Of a stretch of DNA of 64,000 nucleotides, positions 7,782 to 17,104 are shown in pieces; positions within the stretch are counted from its first letter, which is position 1, and every line of letters starts with the position of its first letter. Both the position numbers and the translations under genes were made by a program. Under the pieces are notes generated by a model. That model was not told the origin of the DNA. It saw only the letters and a program-made list of their open reading frames with translations, and did not search any database. Where the stretch lies: NCBI RefSeq assembly GCF_015143595.1, contig NZ_WYEU01000001.1:682001-746000 (forward strand). The letters are read 5' to 3'. Origin of the DNA: Sneathiella sp. P13V-1 (GTDB lineage Bacteria > Pseudomonadota > Alphaproteobacteria > Sneathiellales > Sneathiellaceae).

Positions 7782-9553
7782 CCGATTAAAACGGGCAACA
7801 GGAATATCCCTGCTGTACCAACAATGACCAGCACGCCGCGTAGCAGCAATTGCAGGGGGGCAATTACTCCGTAGGAAATAGCGGTAAGGGAGAGGCCGAT
7901 CTGCACAAAGCTGACCACAGCACCGATTGGATTGGTTTCAAGCGCGATCAGGCTTGGGTTCGCGATCAAGGCAAGCGGGATAATGTAAAGCCCAAGACCC
8001 AATGCCATGGCCTTCATGGAAACTTTAAGCCAGTTTTCTTCCACCATACCGGCCGCAATAAAGACGGCGCCGCAAACGGGTGGGGTGATGGTAGACAAAA
8101 GTGCAAACCAGAACACAAAAAGATGAGCCTGCAACGGCGCAAGTCCCAATTGCTGCAGCGCGGGACCTGCCACAGAAATACAGATCACATAGGCGGCTGT
8201 GGTTGGCACTTCCATGCCCAAAATAAGACAGGCACCCGCCGTCAGAAGCAGCGCGGGCCACAGCATCTCGCCGGAGCCGGAGAGGATAAGCGAAGTGATC
8301 TTCACCCCAAGTCCCGTTGCCCCCAGAACCCCGATCACAATGGACGCGCAGAGGATAATGGAAGCAATCATCGCCACCTGCCTGCCTGTATTGATGCAGG
8401 CCTGCTCCAACCGTTCAAACGCACGCTTGATATTGAACTGCATTTTCCCGTTGATAAACAGCAGCAGAAGCGCCGCAAGGATCGCGACTGAGGCCGCATA
8501 TTGAGGGGTGAACCCACCGATAAACATCCGCTCCAGCAGGACTAGGAACGGAACCGCGAAAAAGGCAGATGTTATAAGAACAGCTTTTCGATCTGGTTGC
8601 TCTTCTTCTGGAAGGCCTTTCAGATCATAACGCCGGGCAAAGGCGTTAATCCCAATCCAAACCGTCACAAAATACAAAAGCGCCGGCAATAACGCCGCTG
8701 CCATAATGCTGGTGTAGGGCACACCGGTGAGCTCCACCATCACAAAGGCCCCGGCACCCATCAATGGCGGCATGATCTGACCACCGGAGGAAGCCACCGC
8801 CTCCACCGCACCGGCAAATGATTTTGGATATCCGAGCCGCGTCATGGCGGGCAGGGTGATCGCCCCAGTGGACGCCACATTGGCGGATGCAGACCCTGAA
8901 ATGGACCCAAATAATGCCGATGACAAGGTTGATACTTTCGCGGCCCCGCCTTTAAGACGGCCCGCAGCCGCGGTTGCAAGGTTCATAAATCCCTGACCCG
9001 CTTCACCCGCGTTTAAAACAGCCCCCATAATCACAAAAACCGCAACGATGGAGACAGAAACCCCCGTCAGTTTTCCCCAAAGTCCCCCTTCAGCGATGGT
9101 CAGATTGCCCATAACGCTTTGTAAGGGAATGCCGGGATGTCCAAATTCACCGGGAAGGTGCTGCCCAAAAAGGCCGTAACAAAGGGCGAAGAGCGCAACA
9201 AGCGGCAGCGGCCAACTGATTGCCCGGCGAGCCATTTCCAATGTCACAAAGATCAATGTGAAGGCGATGGCAATCTGTAGATCACTGTTCAGAAACCCAT
9301 ATTGATCGGACAGGGCTTCCTCATTGATCGCCACATAAAGAACGGCGGCCCCACCAAGAACCGTCAGGATCCCGCCGCTAATCAGTTCGGATCGGGATTT
9401 GGCGGAAAACACAAACACCCATGGTAATGCCAAAAGCATATGAAGTGGGCGCGCGAAAAGATTAGGAACGAGACCTGTAAAAATCAGGCCCAAGTGAAAG
9501 GCGATAGAGGCAGCACCGAGCGCCACCCAGATGTAACGACCCGGTGCTGACAT
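7778..9553 (-). CDS. TRAP-TAXI transporter fused 4TM/12TM permease
   Basis: This 591-residue, very hydrophobic protein fuses the small (DctQ-like, about residues 1-130) and large (DctM-like) TRAP permease subunits, as is usual for TAXI-type systems. Family segments include SALFGSISGSASANVASTGAITLPAM (about 213-238), the SSGGQIMPPLMGAGAF signature near 255-270, and LGMEVPTTAAY followed by ITPPVCGAVF in the C-terminal half. It imports an organic substrate with a sodium or proton gradient, handed over by the solute-binding protein encoded 22 bp upstream (9576-10541). Its stop overlaps the end of the convergent pseudogene by 4 bp. The substrate cannot be read from the sequence. Confidence 0.94.
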   Translation of the reverse strand: MSAPGRYIWVALGAASIAFHLGLIFTGLVPNLFARPLHMLLALPWVFVFSAKSRSELISGGILTVLGGAAVLYVAINEEALSDQYGFLNSDLQIAIAFTLIFVTLEMARRAISWPLPLVALFALCYGLFGQHLPGEFGHPGIPLQSVMGNLTIAEGGLWGKLTGVSVSIVAVFVIMGAVLNAGEAGQGFMNLATAAAGRLKGGAAKVSTLSSALFGSISGSASANVASTGAITLPAMTRLGYPKSFAGAVEAVASSGGQIMPPLMGAGAFVMVELTGVPYTSIMAAALLPALLYFVTVWIGINAFARRYDLKGLPEEEQPDRKAVLITSAFFAVPFLVLLERMFIGGFTPQYAASVAILAALLLLFINGKMQFNIKRAFERLEQACINTGRQVAMIASIILCASIVIGVLGATGLGVKITSLILSGSGEMLWPALLLTAGACLILGMEVPTTAAYVICISVAGPALQQLGLAPLQAHLFVFWFALLSTITPPVCGAVFIAAGMVEENWLKVSMKAMALGLGLYIIPLALIANPSLIALETNPIGAVVSFVQIGLSLTAISYGVIAPLQLLLRGVLVIVGTAGIFLLPVLIG

Positions 9554-9575
9554 ACTTAATATCCTTTACGCGAAC

Positions 9576-10541
9576 TTACTTGGCGGAGGCTGGAACAGCC
9601 ATTCCTTTTTCCATGTAGTATTTGAGGGCACCAGGGTGAATTTTGCCTGTGATATTTTCAAGCAAAGCACCGGAGACACCATTCCACCATGCGTTATCCG
9701 CACCCATTTTTGCTTTCTGCTCCCAATATGTTTTGGTCAGCGCATAAGCAGTTGCCTCATCCATGGATGTTGTTGTGTAGGCCACAACTGGCAGGGATGT
9801 GGTGTTTACTTCTGTGTCCACACCGGCATACGTGCCTGCAGGAATTGTCAGCTTTGTCCGTTTTGTTTGCTTAATCTGCTCATCGCTCAAAGACAGAACG
9901 GTGATACCTGTGCCCGCAGCAGCTTCAATCACATTTGGCGCAGGGTAGGAGCCGGCTGTTACAAACGCATCAGTTTGTTTGTTCTTGAGGGCCTGAACCG
10001 CGTTGGAAAGTTCCATCTTGGCAAGTTCAACTTTGCCTTCCAGACCAAACAGCTTCAGATATTTCGCACCTTCACGCGCACCGAAGGAGCCTTTGCCGAT
10101 AAGAACGGTTTTACCTTCCAGATCCGCAAATGTCTTAATGCCGGAATCTGCGCGGGCCACAAAATGCATGGTGAGGGACGGGATTGGGAAAAGCGCGCGA
10201 ATATCAGCAAATTTCGGGTTCTGCTTGTCCTTGAACATCGCTTTACCAGAGTTGGCAAGCTTCACCAACACTGGTGGTGTTGTGAACACGTAGTTACCTG
10301 GGCGAACCGCTGCTTCCATCACGTTCTGAACAGAACCTTGGCTTTCTTCCACGGTCACGATGATGTCACCGTTAGAGCCTGCCTTCATGGCTTCCGCAAT
10401 TTGCACTGCCATCTGATAGTAAGAAGATGTGCTTTTCGCAGATTTATACGTAATTCTGGTTTCCGCATTTGCAGCACCTGCAAACGCGATTGAGCCTGCC
10501 AGCGCGGCAAGGGACAGTTTTTTCAAAAGACTGGAACGCAT
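9576..10541 (-). CDS. TRAP-TAXI solute-binding protein
   Basis: This 321-residue periplasmic protein has a cleavable signal peptide ending about AGAANA-ET (residues 1-25). The TAXI-type receptor body includes TSSYYQMAVQIAEAM, VEESQGSVQNVMEA, and the GKTVLIGKGSFGAREGAKYLKLFGL hinge region. I chose ATG 10541 because GGAGGAGA precedes it; an upstream in-frame start at 10556 lacks this. It delivers its ligand to the fused TRAP permease in the same operon. TAXI receptors often bind glutamate, alpha-ketoglutarate or related acids, but nothing here fixes the ligand. Confidence 0.93.
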   Translation of the reverse strand: MRSSLLKKLSLAALAGSIAFAGAANAETRITYKSAKSTSSYYQMAVQIAEAMKAGSNGDIIVTVEESQGSVQNVMEAAVRPGNYVFTTPPVLVKLANSGKAMFKDKQNPKFADIRALFPIPSLTMHFVARADSGIKTFADLEGKTVLIGKGSFGAREGAKYLKLFGLEGKVELAKMELSNAVQALKNKQTDAFVTAGSYPAPNVIEAAAGTGITVLSLSDEQIKQTKRTKLTIPAGTYAGVDTEVNTTSLPVVAYTTTSMDEATAYALTKTYWEQKAKMGADNAWWNGVSGALLENITGKIHPGALKYYMEKGMAVPASAK

Positions 10542-10679
10542 CGGGGTCTCCTCCACAAATTATACTTTTTCGGCTTATGCCATTTTGCCAGTATCATTTC
10601 CTAAATTTTGTTGGATTTCAAGCAATATGCATACATACTAACCCGTCCCCAAAACACGACACCTTAAAGAGAGATCACC

Positions 10680-11285
10680 ATGACAATAGAACATATGATC
10701 GCCTTTAATCTGACCTTGCTCGCATCGATTGTGAGCCCTGGCCCAGCCTTTCTTGTGGCTATTCGGACGACTTTGGGTAACGGGCGCGCATCTGGTATGG
10801 CAGTGGGATTGGGGCTTGGCATAGTTGCCGCAGGTTGGACATTAACGGCGTTATTGGGCCTGGATATTGTATTTGAACTATTCCCCTGGGTTTACACAAC
10901 CGCAAAAGTTGTGGGGGCGCTATATTTGATTTATGTGGCCATTAGCATGTGGTGCGGTGCGAAAACTCCCATAAATACCGAGGTGAAACCGGCACGCCAT
11001 GCTTTCCGTCAAGGCGTCCTTATCAATCTTCTGAACCCAAAATCAGTGCTATTTGCAGCGGCGGTTCTGGTGATCATTTTTCCAGAGAATCTCAGCATGA
11101 CCGAAAACCTGATTATTGCCGGCAATCATTTGATTGTTGAGATCCTGTTTTATGGCTTGCTGGCCCTGACCATGAGCACCAACGCCATTAGCAGCCGTTA
11201 TATGCGGGCGAAGGTTTATCTGGACCGAATTGCCGCAGGTGTTTTAGGTGCGCTGGGTTTACGTATCTTGCTGGATCGTTCCTGA
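10680..11285 (+). CDS. LysE-family amino acid exporter
   Basis: This 201-residue inner-membrane protein has six hydrophobic segments and the LysE/RhtB N-terminal signature SPGPAFLVAIRTTLGNGRASG (about residues 19-39). A conserved QGVLINLLNPKSVLF segment lies near residue 108. Such proteins export amino acids or similar small molecules. It is divergent from the TRAP operon (138 bp between starts) and is preceded by an AGAGAG ribosome site. Substrate unknown. Confidence 0.9.
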   Translation: MTIEHMIAFNLTLLASIVSPGPAFLVAIRTTLGNGRASGMAVGLGLGIVAAGWTLTALLGLDIVFELFPWVYTTAKVVGALYLIYVAISMWCGAKTPINTEVKPARHAFRQGVLINLLNPKSVLFAAAVLVIIFPENLSMTENLIIAGNHLIVEILFYGLLALTMSTNAISSRYMRAKVYLDRIAAGVLGALGLRILLDRS

Positions 11286-11357
11286 CAATTGCACTGACCG
11301 GGTTTTTGAAAAGATCTTCAAGATGAGTTTGAGAACAGGCTTACACAGCAAGAAATT

Positions 11358-11372
11358 TGTTATACTATAACA
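11358..11372. promoter_or_regulatory. Zur-box-like palindrome
   Basis: TGTTATA-C-TATAACA is a perfect 7+1+7 palindrome and matches, base for base, the core TGTTATANTATAACA of the zinc-uptake regulator site described for gamma-proteobacteria. It lies 57 bp upstream of the DUF1007 gene start, a promoter position. Zur repression in zinc-replete cells is inferred. Confidence 0.75.
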
Positions 11373-11429
11373 CATTCTTGCCAGATTCTGGTTCCATTGT
11401 GTAAGCCTTCTTTGGCGTTGGGGTTGATC

Positions 11430-12086
11430 ATGTTCTTGAAAAATGCTGTGACACGCTTCTTTTTCTGGAGTTTTCTGGTTGTTTTTACAGCCATTTCCGC
11501 TCCGGTTTCTGCGCATCCGCACGCATGGATCGATCTTAAAACAACTCCGCTGTTTAATGACAAAGGGGAAATTATTGGATTGAAACAGCTATGGCTGTTT
11601 GATGACTTTTATTCCGCTTATATTTTGCAAACCCTGCCAAAAGCTGATGATGGATTGTATGAGCAAAAAGCCATTGATGAACTGGCGAAAATGAACCTCC
11701 AAAATCTTGAGGAATATAAATATTTCACGGTTATCAAAGGAGGCGAGAAACCTTTGGAACATGATGCAGTTACCAACTACAGAAGTTATGTTGAAGGCAG
11801 CCGCCTTGCCATGGAATTTGACCTCCCCCTTAAAACACCTGTCGATCCGAAAAAGGTCCCGGTGGAGTATCTGGTTTATGATCCGATTTATTATATCGAA
11901 ATCCTGCATGCCAAATTAGACGATGCCATCACACTTCCAAAGGCAGGCCCTTGTACCTATAGCCTGATCCCACCTTCCCCTGCGCGGGAGCAAAGTCTAG
12001 CGGCAGCAAATCTGGATCGGGATGATACAGCCGAATATGGCTTCGGCGTCTATTTTGCGGAGATTGTAAGCCTGACATGCGAATAA
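11430..12086 (+). CDS. zevA: ZevA-like periplasmic DUF1007 protein
   Basis: This 218-residue protein has a signal peptide (about residues 1-29, ending PVSA) directly followed by HPHAWIDL, the N-terminal His motif of DUF1007 proteins that is thought to bind metal. The body contains KQLWLFDDFYSAYIL and VYDPIYYIEIL, also typical. I chose ATG 11430; the frame is open further upstream but the signal peptide fits this start. It overlaps the next gene (NicO-like) by 10 bp. The DUF1007 plus NicO pair corresponds to ZevAB, a zinc-related system known in Haemophilus influenzae. The Zur-box palindrome upstream supports zinc rather than nickel or cobalt. Confidence 0.83.
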   Translation: MFLKNAVTRFFFWSFLVVFTAISAPVSAHPHAWIDLKTTPLFNDKGEIIGLKQLWLFDDFYSAYILQTLPKADDGLYEQKAIDELAKMNLQNLEEYKYFTVIKGGEKPLEHDAVTNYRSYVEGSRLAMEFDLPLKTPVDPKKVPVEYLVYDPIYYIEILHAKLDDAITLPKAGPCTYSLIPPSPAREQSLAAANLDRDDTAEYGFGVYFAEIVSLTCE

Positions 12087-13012
12087 TCATTCCCGCCGCG
12101 CTTCTTCTCACGGTGATCCCTACCGCCGCGCATGCAGCAGATGTCAGCCTCTGGACTGAGTTTTTATTCTATGTCCAAACCAAACAACAGGAATTTCATC
12201 GCGAGCTTGCCTCCGCTCTTCGTGCCCTTCAAGGGGGCGGGATGGCGGCGCTTATTGCCATGATTACGGTGAGTTTCCTTTACGGTGTTTTTCACGCAGC
12301 CGGGCCAGGTCACGGCAAAGCGGTGATTGGAACCTATCTGCTCACCCACAAAAGTGCATTAAAACGCGGGATTACTCTTTCTGTCCTCGCCTCCTTGCTT
12401 CAAGGAATTATGGCGATCCTGCTGGTAGAAGGAGTGGTTTTGATCATCGGGATCAGCAGCCGAGATGCCATCAGTTCAGTGCCGTACCTTGAAAAGGCTA
12501 GCTTTGCGCTGGTCGGACTTATTGGACTTTATCTGATTAAACGAGCAGTTGATCTTTTCCGCAAACCGGCAGCGCACTCTCATGGTCACGACCACGAACA
12601 TGTGGGGCATGGTGACACCTGTGACAGTTGCGGGCATGCTCACGGACCCACCGCAGAGGAACTTACAAAAAAGGCCTCGTTACGTGATCATATCGCGATC
12701 ATTTTCTCGATCGGTATCCGCCCCTGCAGTGGCTCTGTTCTCGTGCTGGTTTTCGCCGAAGTCCTGGGCCTTCGTCTTGCCGGGATTTTGAGCGTTCTGA
12801 TGATTTCCGTTGGAACTGCCATAACGGTAAGCGCCTTGGCCATTATCGCTGTGTATTTCCAAAAAGCAGCACGCGCTTTTGCAAGCGATGCCTCCGGTGA
12901 TACAATTCGAAAACTGGCCGCAACAGCAAATCTGGCAGGGGGAATTTTCATTACCTTCCTGAGTTTGTCATTGCTGATGCAACCTATGGGATCAGGAAAC
13001 CCGCTCCTCTAG
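12077..13012 (+). CDS. zevB: ZevB-like NicO-family metal transporter
   Basis: This 311-residue membrane protein has an N-terminal signal/anchor, about six membrane helices, the HAAGPGHGKAVIGTYLL motif (about residues 74-90) and the IRPCSGSVLVLVFA motif (about 213-226) of the NicO/RcnA family. A cytoplasmic or periplasmic loop between them is rich in His and Cys (HSHGHDHEH, CDSCGHAHG; about 168-193), a likely metal-binding stretch. It overlaps zevA and is presumably cotranscribed from the Zur-box promoter. Transport of zinc is inferred from the Zur site and the ZevAB pairing; nickel/cobalt efflux is the alternative for the family. Its 3' end overlaps the convergent methyltransferase gene by 21 bp. 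Confidence 0.83.
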   Translation: MRIIIPAALLLTVIPTAAHAADVSLWTEFLFYVQTKQQEFHRELASALRALQGGGMAALIAMITVSFLYGVFHAAGPGHGKAVIGTYLLTHKSALKRGITLSVLASLLQGIMAILLVEGVVLIIGISSRDAISSVPYLEKASFALVGLIGLYLIKRAVDLFRKPAAHSHGHDHEHVGHGDTCDSCGHAHGPTAEELTKKASLRDHIAIIFSIGIRPCSGSVLVLVFAEVLGLRLAGILSVLMISVGTAITVSALAIIAVYFQKAARAFASDASGDTIRKLAATANLAGGIFITFLSLSLLMQPMGSGNPLL

Positions 13013-14116
13013 CACGTCGGTCAGATACAATTTGACCTTGATGCCTCCATGGGAGAACCCCACCGGATCTGGATTAAACGGCAGTTCCGTTGCTTCCGCG
13101 AGCTTTCCTGTATTGGTCAGGATCGCAACCCGCCACCCTGCAAATCGGGTTTTCAGAACATGGCCCAGCTTCTGATATAGCGGTGCCAATTTCTTCTGAT
13201 CTCCAATACGTATGCCATAAGGGGGGTTCACAATGACCAACCCTTTGGGACCATCAGGCGGTGTTAAGTCGCTAACCGTTTGCCGGGTAAAGGAACACAC
13301 ATCGTCAACATCCGCCCGCTCTGCATTGCTGATGGCACGTTCGACCGCCCCAGCATCCCGATCAAAGCCATAGAACTGGAATTCACTTTCAGCCTTTTTG
13401 GTGCGATCTTTCAGTTCCTGAAATGCATCTGCATCAAAAGATGGCAGCAACTGAAACGCAAAATTGCGAGACCGACCGGCATCCAGCCGGCTGGCAATTT
13501 CAGCGGCTTCCAGTACCAGTGTTCCGGAACCGCACATGGGATCTACAACTGGCTCTTTACCTTTAAATCCAGCCTGGCGAAGAATAAGCGCAGCCAATGT
13601 TTCCCGAAGAGGGGCTTTGTTCAGCGCCTGTTTGGTACCGCGGATATGCAACCCGTCGCCAGAGCTGTCCACGCTGATGGTACACACATCCTTAAAAAAC
13701 CGGATCTTCAACACCAGATCTGCTTCGGGATCAATGTCCGCATCAATGGCAGAAACCAGTGCTTTTTCGAACCTCTCAGCCGCTGCCTTTTGGTGATAAA
13801 TCTTAGACTTATGGGATGTCACATCCACACGAAGGGACGTTCCGCGGGCAATATGTTCTTCCCATGGAAAATGACGCGCCATGCCTTCCAGTTTTGACAG
13901 ATGCGCAATTCGAAAGGATCCGATACGCACCAGAATACGGCTCGCCCCGCGAAGCTGTAAATTGGCCCGCCACACATCTGGCCATTTACCCTTAATCAGG
14001 ACACCGCCAGTGACAATGGATGGTTTTTTAAAGCCCTTTTCAACGGCTTCAGCACGTAACAAGTCTTCCAGTCCCGGTACGGTCACCAGAAGTATTTCCA
14101 TGAGTTCAGATTTCAT
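12992..14116 (-). CDS. THUMP-domain RNA methyltransferase (RlmL/Trm14-like)
   Basis: This 374-residue protein has an N-terminal ferredoxin-like plus THUMP RNA-binding half (about residues 1-160). A Rossmann methyltransferase half follows, with DPMCGSG (192-198) for S-adenosylmethionine and NPPY (297-300), the catalytic motif of N2-guanine/N6-adenine methylases. It corresponds to the RlmL N-terminal domain (23S rRNA m2G2445) as a stand-alone protein, common in alphaproteobacteria. AAGG upstream supports ATG 14116 rather than the in-frame ATG at 14101. It is convergent with zevB. Confidence 0.9.
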   Translation of the reverse strand: MKSELMEILLVTVPGLEDLLRAEAVEKGFKKPSIVTGGVLIKGKWPDVWRANLQLRGASRILVRIGSFRIAHLSKLEGMARHFPWEEHIARGTSLRVDVTSHKSKIYHQKAAAERFEKALVSAIDADIDPEADLVLKIRFFKDVCTISVDSSGDGLHIRGTKQALNKAPLRETLAALILRQAGFKGKEPVVDPMCGSGTLVLEAAEIASRLDAGRSRNFAFQLLPSFDADAFQELKDRTKKAESEFQFYGFDRDAGAVERAISNAERADVDDVCSFTRQTVSDLTPPDGPKGLVIVNPPYGIRIGDQKKLAPLYQKLGHVLKTRFAGWRVAILTNTGKLAEATELPFNPDPVGFSHGGIKVKLYLTDVLEERVS

Positions 14117-14167
14117 AGGCGCCTTACTACGCTGTTAAGGGCAGTTGGTCGAGGGATTATTGAGAGT

Positions 14168-14812
14168 TTAACTAGGGCGCTTTAAGACAGCTTCCATCCC
14201 TGCGGTGCAGAAATCGATCAGATGTTCAATATCCGCATCCCCCGCGCCCGGGCTCATGGCCTCAATACGCCATCCGGAATTGAGGAAGGCCAGCATCGCA
14301 GAAACGGAATAAATCTGACCCGCCGCCGCCGCATCGCGGGACGCTTCAGGATAAAGTGCGAGGATCTCATCCAGGAAACGGGCGACCGTTGGATCAAAGC
14401 ACTCCGCTGCCAGATCTTTCCATCTGGGGTCCGATGAAACATGTGCCACCAGCCGGCCATAGGCCAGCCAGTGGTCTCCCCCATCCCCTGCAAGCGTGAG
14501 GTAGGCACGCATAAAACAATCAAGGATATTACGAAGGGTTAAGTCCCCGATTTCCTTTAACTCTTCCAGGCCCTCAACTCGAATAAGGGAGAGCTCCTCC
14601 GCCCGGCGAGACACCGTCTGGCAAAACAGATCTTCCTTGTTATTGCCGTGATGTTGCACAAGGCCAACCGGGACCTCCGCAAGTTTGGCAATGTCCCGTA
14701 ACGATGCCCCTTCGAACCCATGAACGGAAAAAACCTGCTCCGCCGCATCTAAGATGCGGGCCTTGGTTTCCAGTGATCTGGCGGAGGGGGCTCTTTTACG
14801 CGCTGTGGTCAA
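14168..14812 (-). CDS. TetR-family regulator of the adjacent FMO operon
   Basis: This 214-residue protein has an N-terminal HTH (about residues 15-60) reading ARILDAAEQVFSVHGFEGASLRDIAKLAEVPVGLVQHHGNNKEDL. The recognition helix ends in QHH instead of the common YYHF. The C-terminal half is the ligand-binding domain. It is divergent from the flavin monooxygenase operon with 76 bp between starts, and an imperfect palindrome (14849-14864) sits there. It likely represses that operon and responds to its substrate. Confidence 0.9.
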   Translation of the reverse strand: MTTARKRAPSARSLETKARILDAAEQVFSVHGFEGASLRDIAKLAEVPVGLVQHHGNNKEDLFCQTVSRRAEELSLIRVEGLEELKEIGDLTLRNILDCFMRAYLTLAGDGGDHWLAYGRLVAHVSSDPRWKDLAAECFDPTVARFLDEILALYPEASRDAAAAGQIYSVSAMLAFLNSGWRIEAMSPGAGDADIEHLIDFCTAGMEAVLKRPS

Positions 14813-14848
14813 TAATTTACTCCTTTAGAAAAAACTTATTGCCTTATT

Positions 14849-14864
14849 TTGTACAATTGTTCAA
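14849..14864. promoter_or_regulatory. Candidate TetR operator
   Basis: TTGTACAA-TTGTTCAA is a 16-bp palindrome with a single mismatch per arm pair. It lies in the short gap between the divergent TetR gene and the FMO operon, where a repressor would block both promoters. Confidence 0.5.
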
Positions 14865-14888
14865 TCTAATAATCATAGGGAGAAACAA

Positions 14889-16205
14889 ATGACAAAAACC
14901 AATAAGCGATTTGCCCTGATCGGGGCGGGTCCTATGGGGCTTGCCATGGCCAAGGTGATGAAGGAACAGGGAATCCCCTATCAGGGATTCGAACTGCACT
15001 CTGATGTCGGTGGCCTATGGGATATTGAAGGCCCCAAATCAACAATGTACGAAACAGCACATCTGATTTCGTCAAAGCGCATGACCGAATTTACGGACTT
15101 CCCCATGAAGGAAGAGGTCGCGGAATACCCATCCCACCGGGACTTAAAAGGGTATTTTCAGGATTTTGCAGATCATTTCGGATTGCGTGAGGACTATCTG
15201 TTCAATACAGAAGTGATCAAGGCGGAACCCATTGGGGAGTCCGGTGAGGGTTGGCGCGTAACCTGGCGCAATGAGGAGGGGGAGCAAACGGAAGAATTTG
15301 CAGGCCTGCTTATCGCCAACGGCACCTTGTCTGAACCCAATATGCCGGAATTTCCAGGGTCCTTTGATGGGGAAATGATTCACTCAAGCGCATACAGATA
15401 CCCCTCCCAACTAACGGGCAAACGGGTTCTTATTATTGGTGCCGGTAATTCCGGCTGTGACATCGCGGTGGACGCCATTCATCACGGGGCCATTTGCGAT
15501 CTGTCCATGCGCCGCGGATATTATTTCGTTCCAAAATACGTCTTTGGTAAACCCGCAGATACAATGGGCGGGTTGATCCAGCTTCCCATGTGGCTGAAGC
15601 GCAAAATCGATGGCATGATCCTGAAATGGTTCGTCGGTGATCCGCAAAAGTATGGATTTCCAAAACCGGATTATCAACTTTACGAAAGTCATCCCGTGGT
15701 CAATTCACTGGTTCTCTATCATGCTGGGCATGGGGACATTAAAATCCGCCGCGACATTGAAAACATGGAAGGTAAAACCGTCTTTTTCAAGGATGGGACG
15801 AAAAGTGATTATGACCTTATTCTGGCGGCAACCGGATATAAGCTTCACTATCCTTTCATCGATCAAAAACACCTGAACTGGCAAGGGGATGCACCGCATC
15901 TTTATTTGAACGCCATCCATCCGGAGCGGGATGACCTGTTTATTCTGGGCATGGTGGAAGCCAGCGGTCTTGGTTGGCAAGGTCGCCATGAACAGGCAGA
16001 AATGATTGCACGCTACATCAAGGGTCTGGAAAGTGGCAGTGCCGCTGCCAACGCCCTGAAAGCTGAAAAATCCAGCGGGTTTGAGCGCGCAACGGGCGGG
16101 ATGAATTACCTGAAACTTGCCCGGATGGCCTATTATGTGGACAAAGCCACCTATCGCAAAGCGGTCACTGGTTGGATCGACAAATTGAAAGGCGGTGCGG
16201 CATGA
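14889..16205 (+). CDS. Flavin-containing monooxygenase
   Basis: This 438-residue flavoprotein has an FAD-binding GAGPMG (12-17), an NADPH-binding GAGNSG (184-189) and, between them, F159-x-G-x3-H-x3-Y169, which is the FMO fingerprint (Baeyer-Villiger enzymes have W/P after it). It should use FAD, NADPH and oxygen to oxygenate a soft nucleophile or ketone. It is first of four genes linked by 4-bp ATGA overlaps with a BASS-type transporter, an epimerase-like SDR and a classical SDR. That suggests uptake and stepwise oxidation of a small, perhaps cyclic or steroid-like compound. The substrate is unknown. Confidence 0.92.
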   Translation: MTKTNKRFALIGAGPMGLAMAKVMKEQGIPYQGFELHSDVGGLWDIEGPKSTMYETAHLISSKRMTEFTDFPMKEEVAEYPSHRDLKGYFQDFADHFGLREDYLFNTEVIKAEPIGESGEGWRVTWRNEEGEQTEEFAGLLIANGTLSEPNMPEFPGSFDGEMIHSSAYRYPSQLTGKRVLIIGAGNSGCDIAVDAIHHGAICDLSMRRGYYFVPKYVFGKPADTMGGLIQLPMWLKRKIDGMILKWFVGDPQKYGFPKPDYQLYESHPVVNSLVLYHAGHGDIKIRRDIENMEGKTVFFKDGTKSDYDLILAATGYKLHYPFIDQKHLNWQGDAPHLYLNAIHPERDDLFILGMVEASGLGWQGRHEQAEMIARYIKGLESGSAAANALKAEKSSGFERATGGMNYLKLARMAYYVDKATYRKAVTGWIDKLKGGAA

Positions 16206-17104
16206 CCGGTATTGATGAGGTTACCCTCAATTTCAGTCCGGCCTCCCTCACCCTTTTGAATGCGATATTGGCGATTGTGATGTTTTCTATCGCCATTGAT
16301 CTGTCACCTGCCGATTTTCACCGGCTTCGCAAAGCGCCGAAGCCTGTGATCATTGGCCTGATGTCGCAGTTTATTGTGTTGCCGGCGTTGACCTTCTGTC
16401 TTGTTCTGATCGCTGAACCACGCCCGTCCATTGCTCTTGGTCTTATTCTGGTGGCGGCCTGCCCGGGCGGCAATATTTCGAACTTCATCACCCATCGTGC
16501 AGGCGGCAATGCCGCCTTGTCCGTCTCCATGACAGCTTTTGCAACCATTGGGGCGATCTTGCTGACCCCGCTTAACATTGCATTTTGGGGCAGACTTTAT
16601 GAACCCACACGAGAGATCTTGCAAAAGACGGAAATCGATCCGGTGCAAATCGCCATTACGGTGGGGTTGATGTTGGTTCTTCCGCTTGTTTTGGGGGTAC
16701 AGCTTAATATCCGAAAACCAGAAATTACGCGCAAACTAAGACGTCCCCTTCAATGGCTGGCCATGGCAATTTTTATTGCCTTCATCGTTCTTGCGCTATT
16801 GGCGAACTGGAATTTCTTCCTGCAATTTGCTGGCGCTGTTGCGGGTCTGGTGATTATTCACAACGCCCTTGCGTTGGGCGGCGGATGGGTAACGGCCACT
16901 ATATTCGGTCTGTCACAATATGACCGCCGCGCCATTACCATTGAAACCGGCATCCAGAATTCCGGCCTTGGGCTGGTCCTGATTTTCGCTTTCTTTAACG
17001 GTCTTGGCGGGATGGCAGTTGCAGCGGCCTTCTGGGGTATCTGGCACGCCATATCAGGGCTTGGCCTTGCGTCAATCATGTCCCGGACGGAGGCCAAGCG
17101 ATGA
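16202..17104 (+). CDS. Bile acid:sodium symporter (BASS) family transporter
   Basis: This 300-residue membrane protein has about ten helices, starting at ATG 16202, which overlaps the FMO stop. It contains the BASS-family segment AACPGGNISNFITHRAGGNAALSVSMTA (about residues 88-115) and the C-terminal ITIETGIQNSGLGLVL repeat segment, which in the family hold the two sodium sites and substrate crossover. It likely imports an organic anion together with sodium, and the substrate would be that of the flanking oxidoreductases. BASS proteins also carry pyruvate, pantothenate and sulfur compounds, so bile acids are not implied. Confidence 0.9.
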   Translation: MTGIDEVTLNFSPASLTLLNAILAIVMFSIAIDLSPADFHRLRKAPKPVIIGLMSQFIVLPALTFCLVLIAEPRPSIALGLILVAACPGGNISNFITHRAGGNAALSVSMTAFATIGAILLTPLNIAFWGRLYEPTREILQKTEIDPVQIAITVGLMLVLPLVLGVQLNIRKPEITRKLRRPLQWLAMAIFIAFIVLALLANWNFFLQFAGAVAGLVIIHNALALGGGWVTATIFGLSQYDRRAITIETGIQNSGLGLVLIFAFFNGLGGMAVAAAFWGIWHAISGLGLASIMSRTEAKR

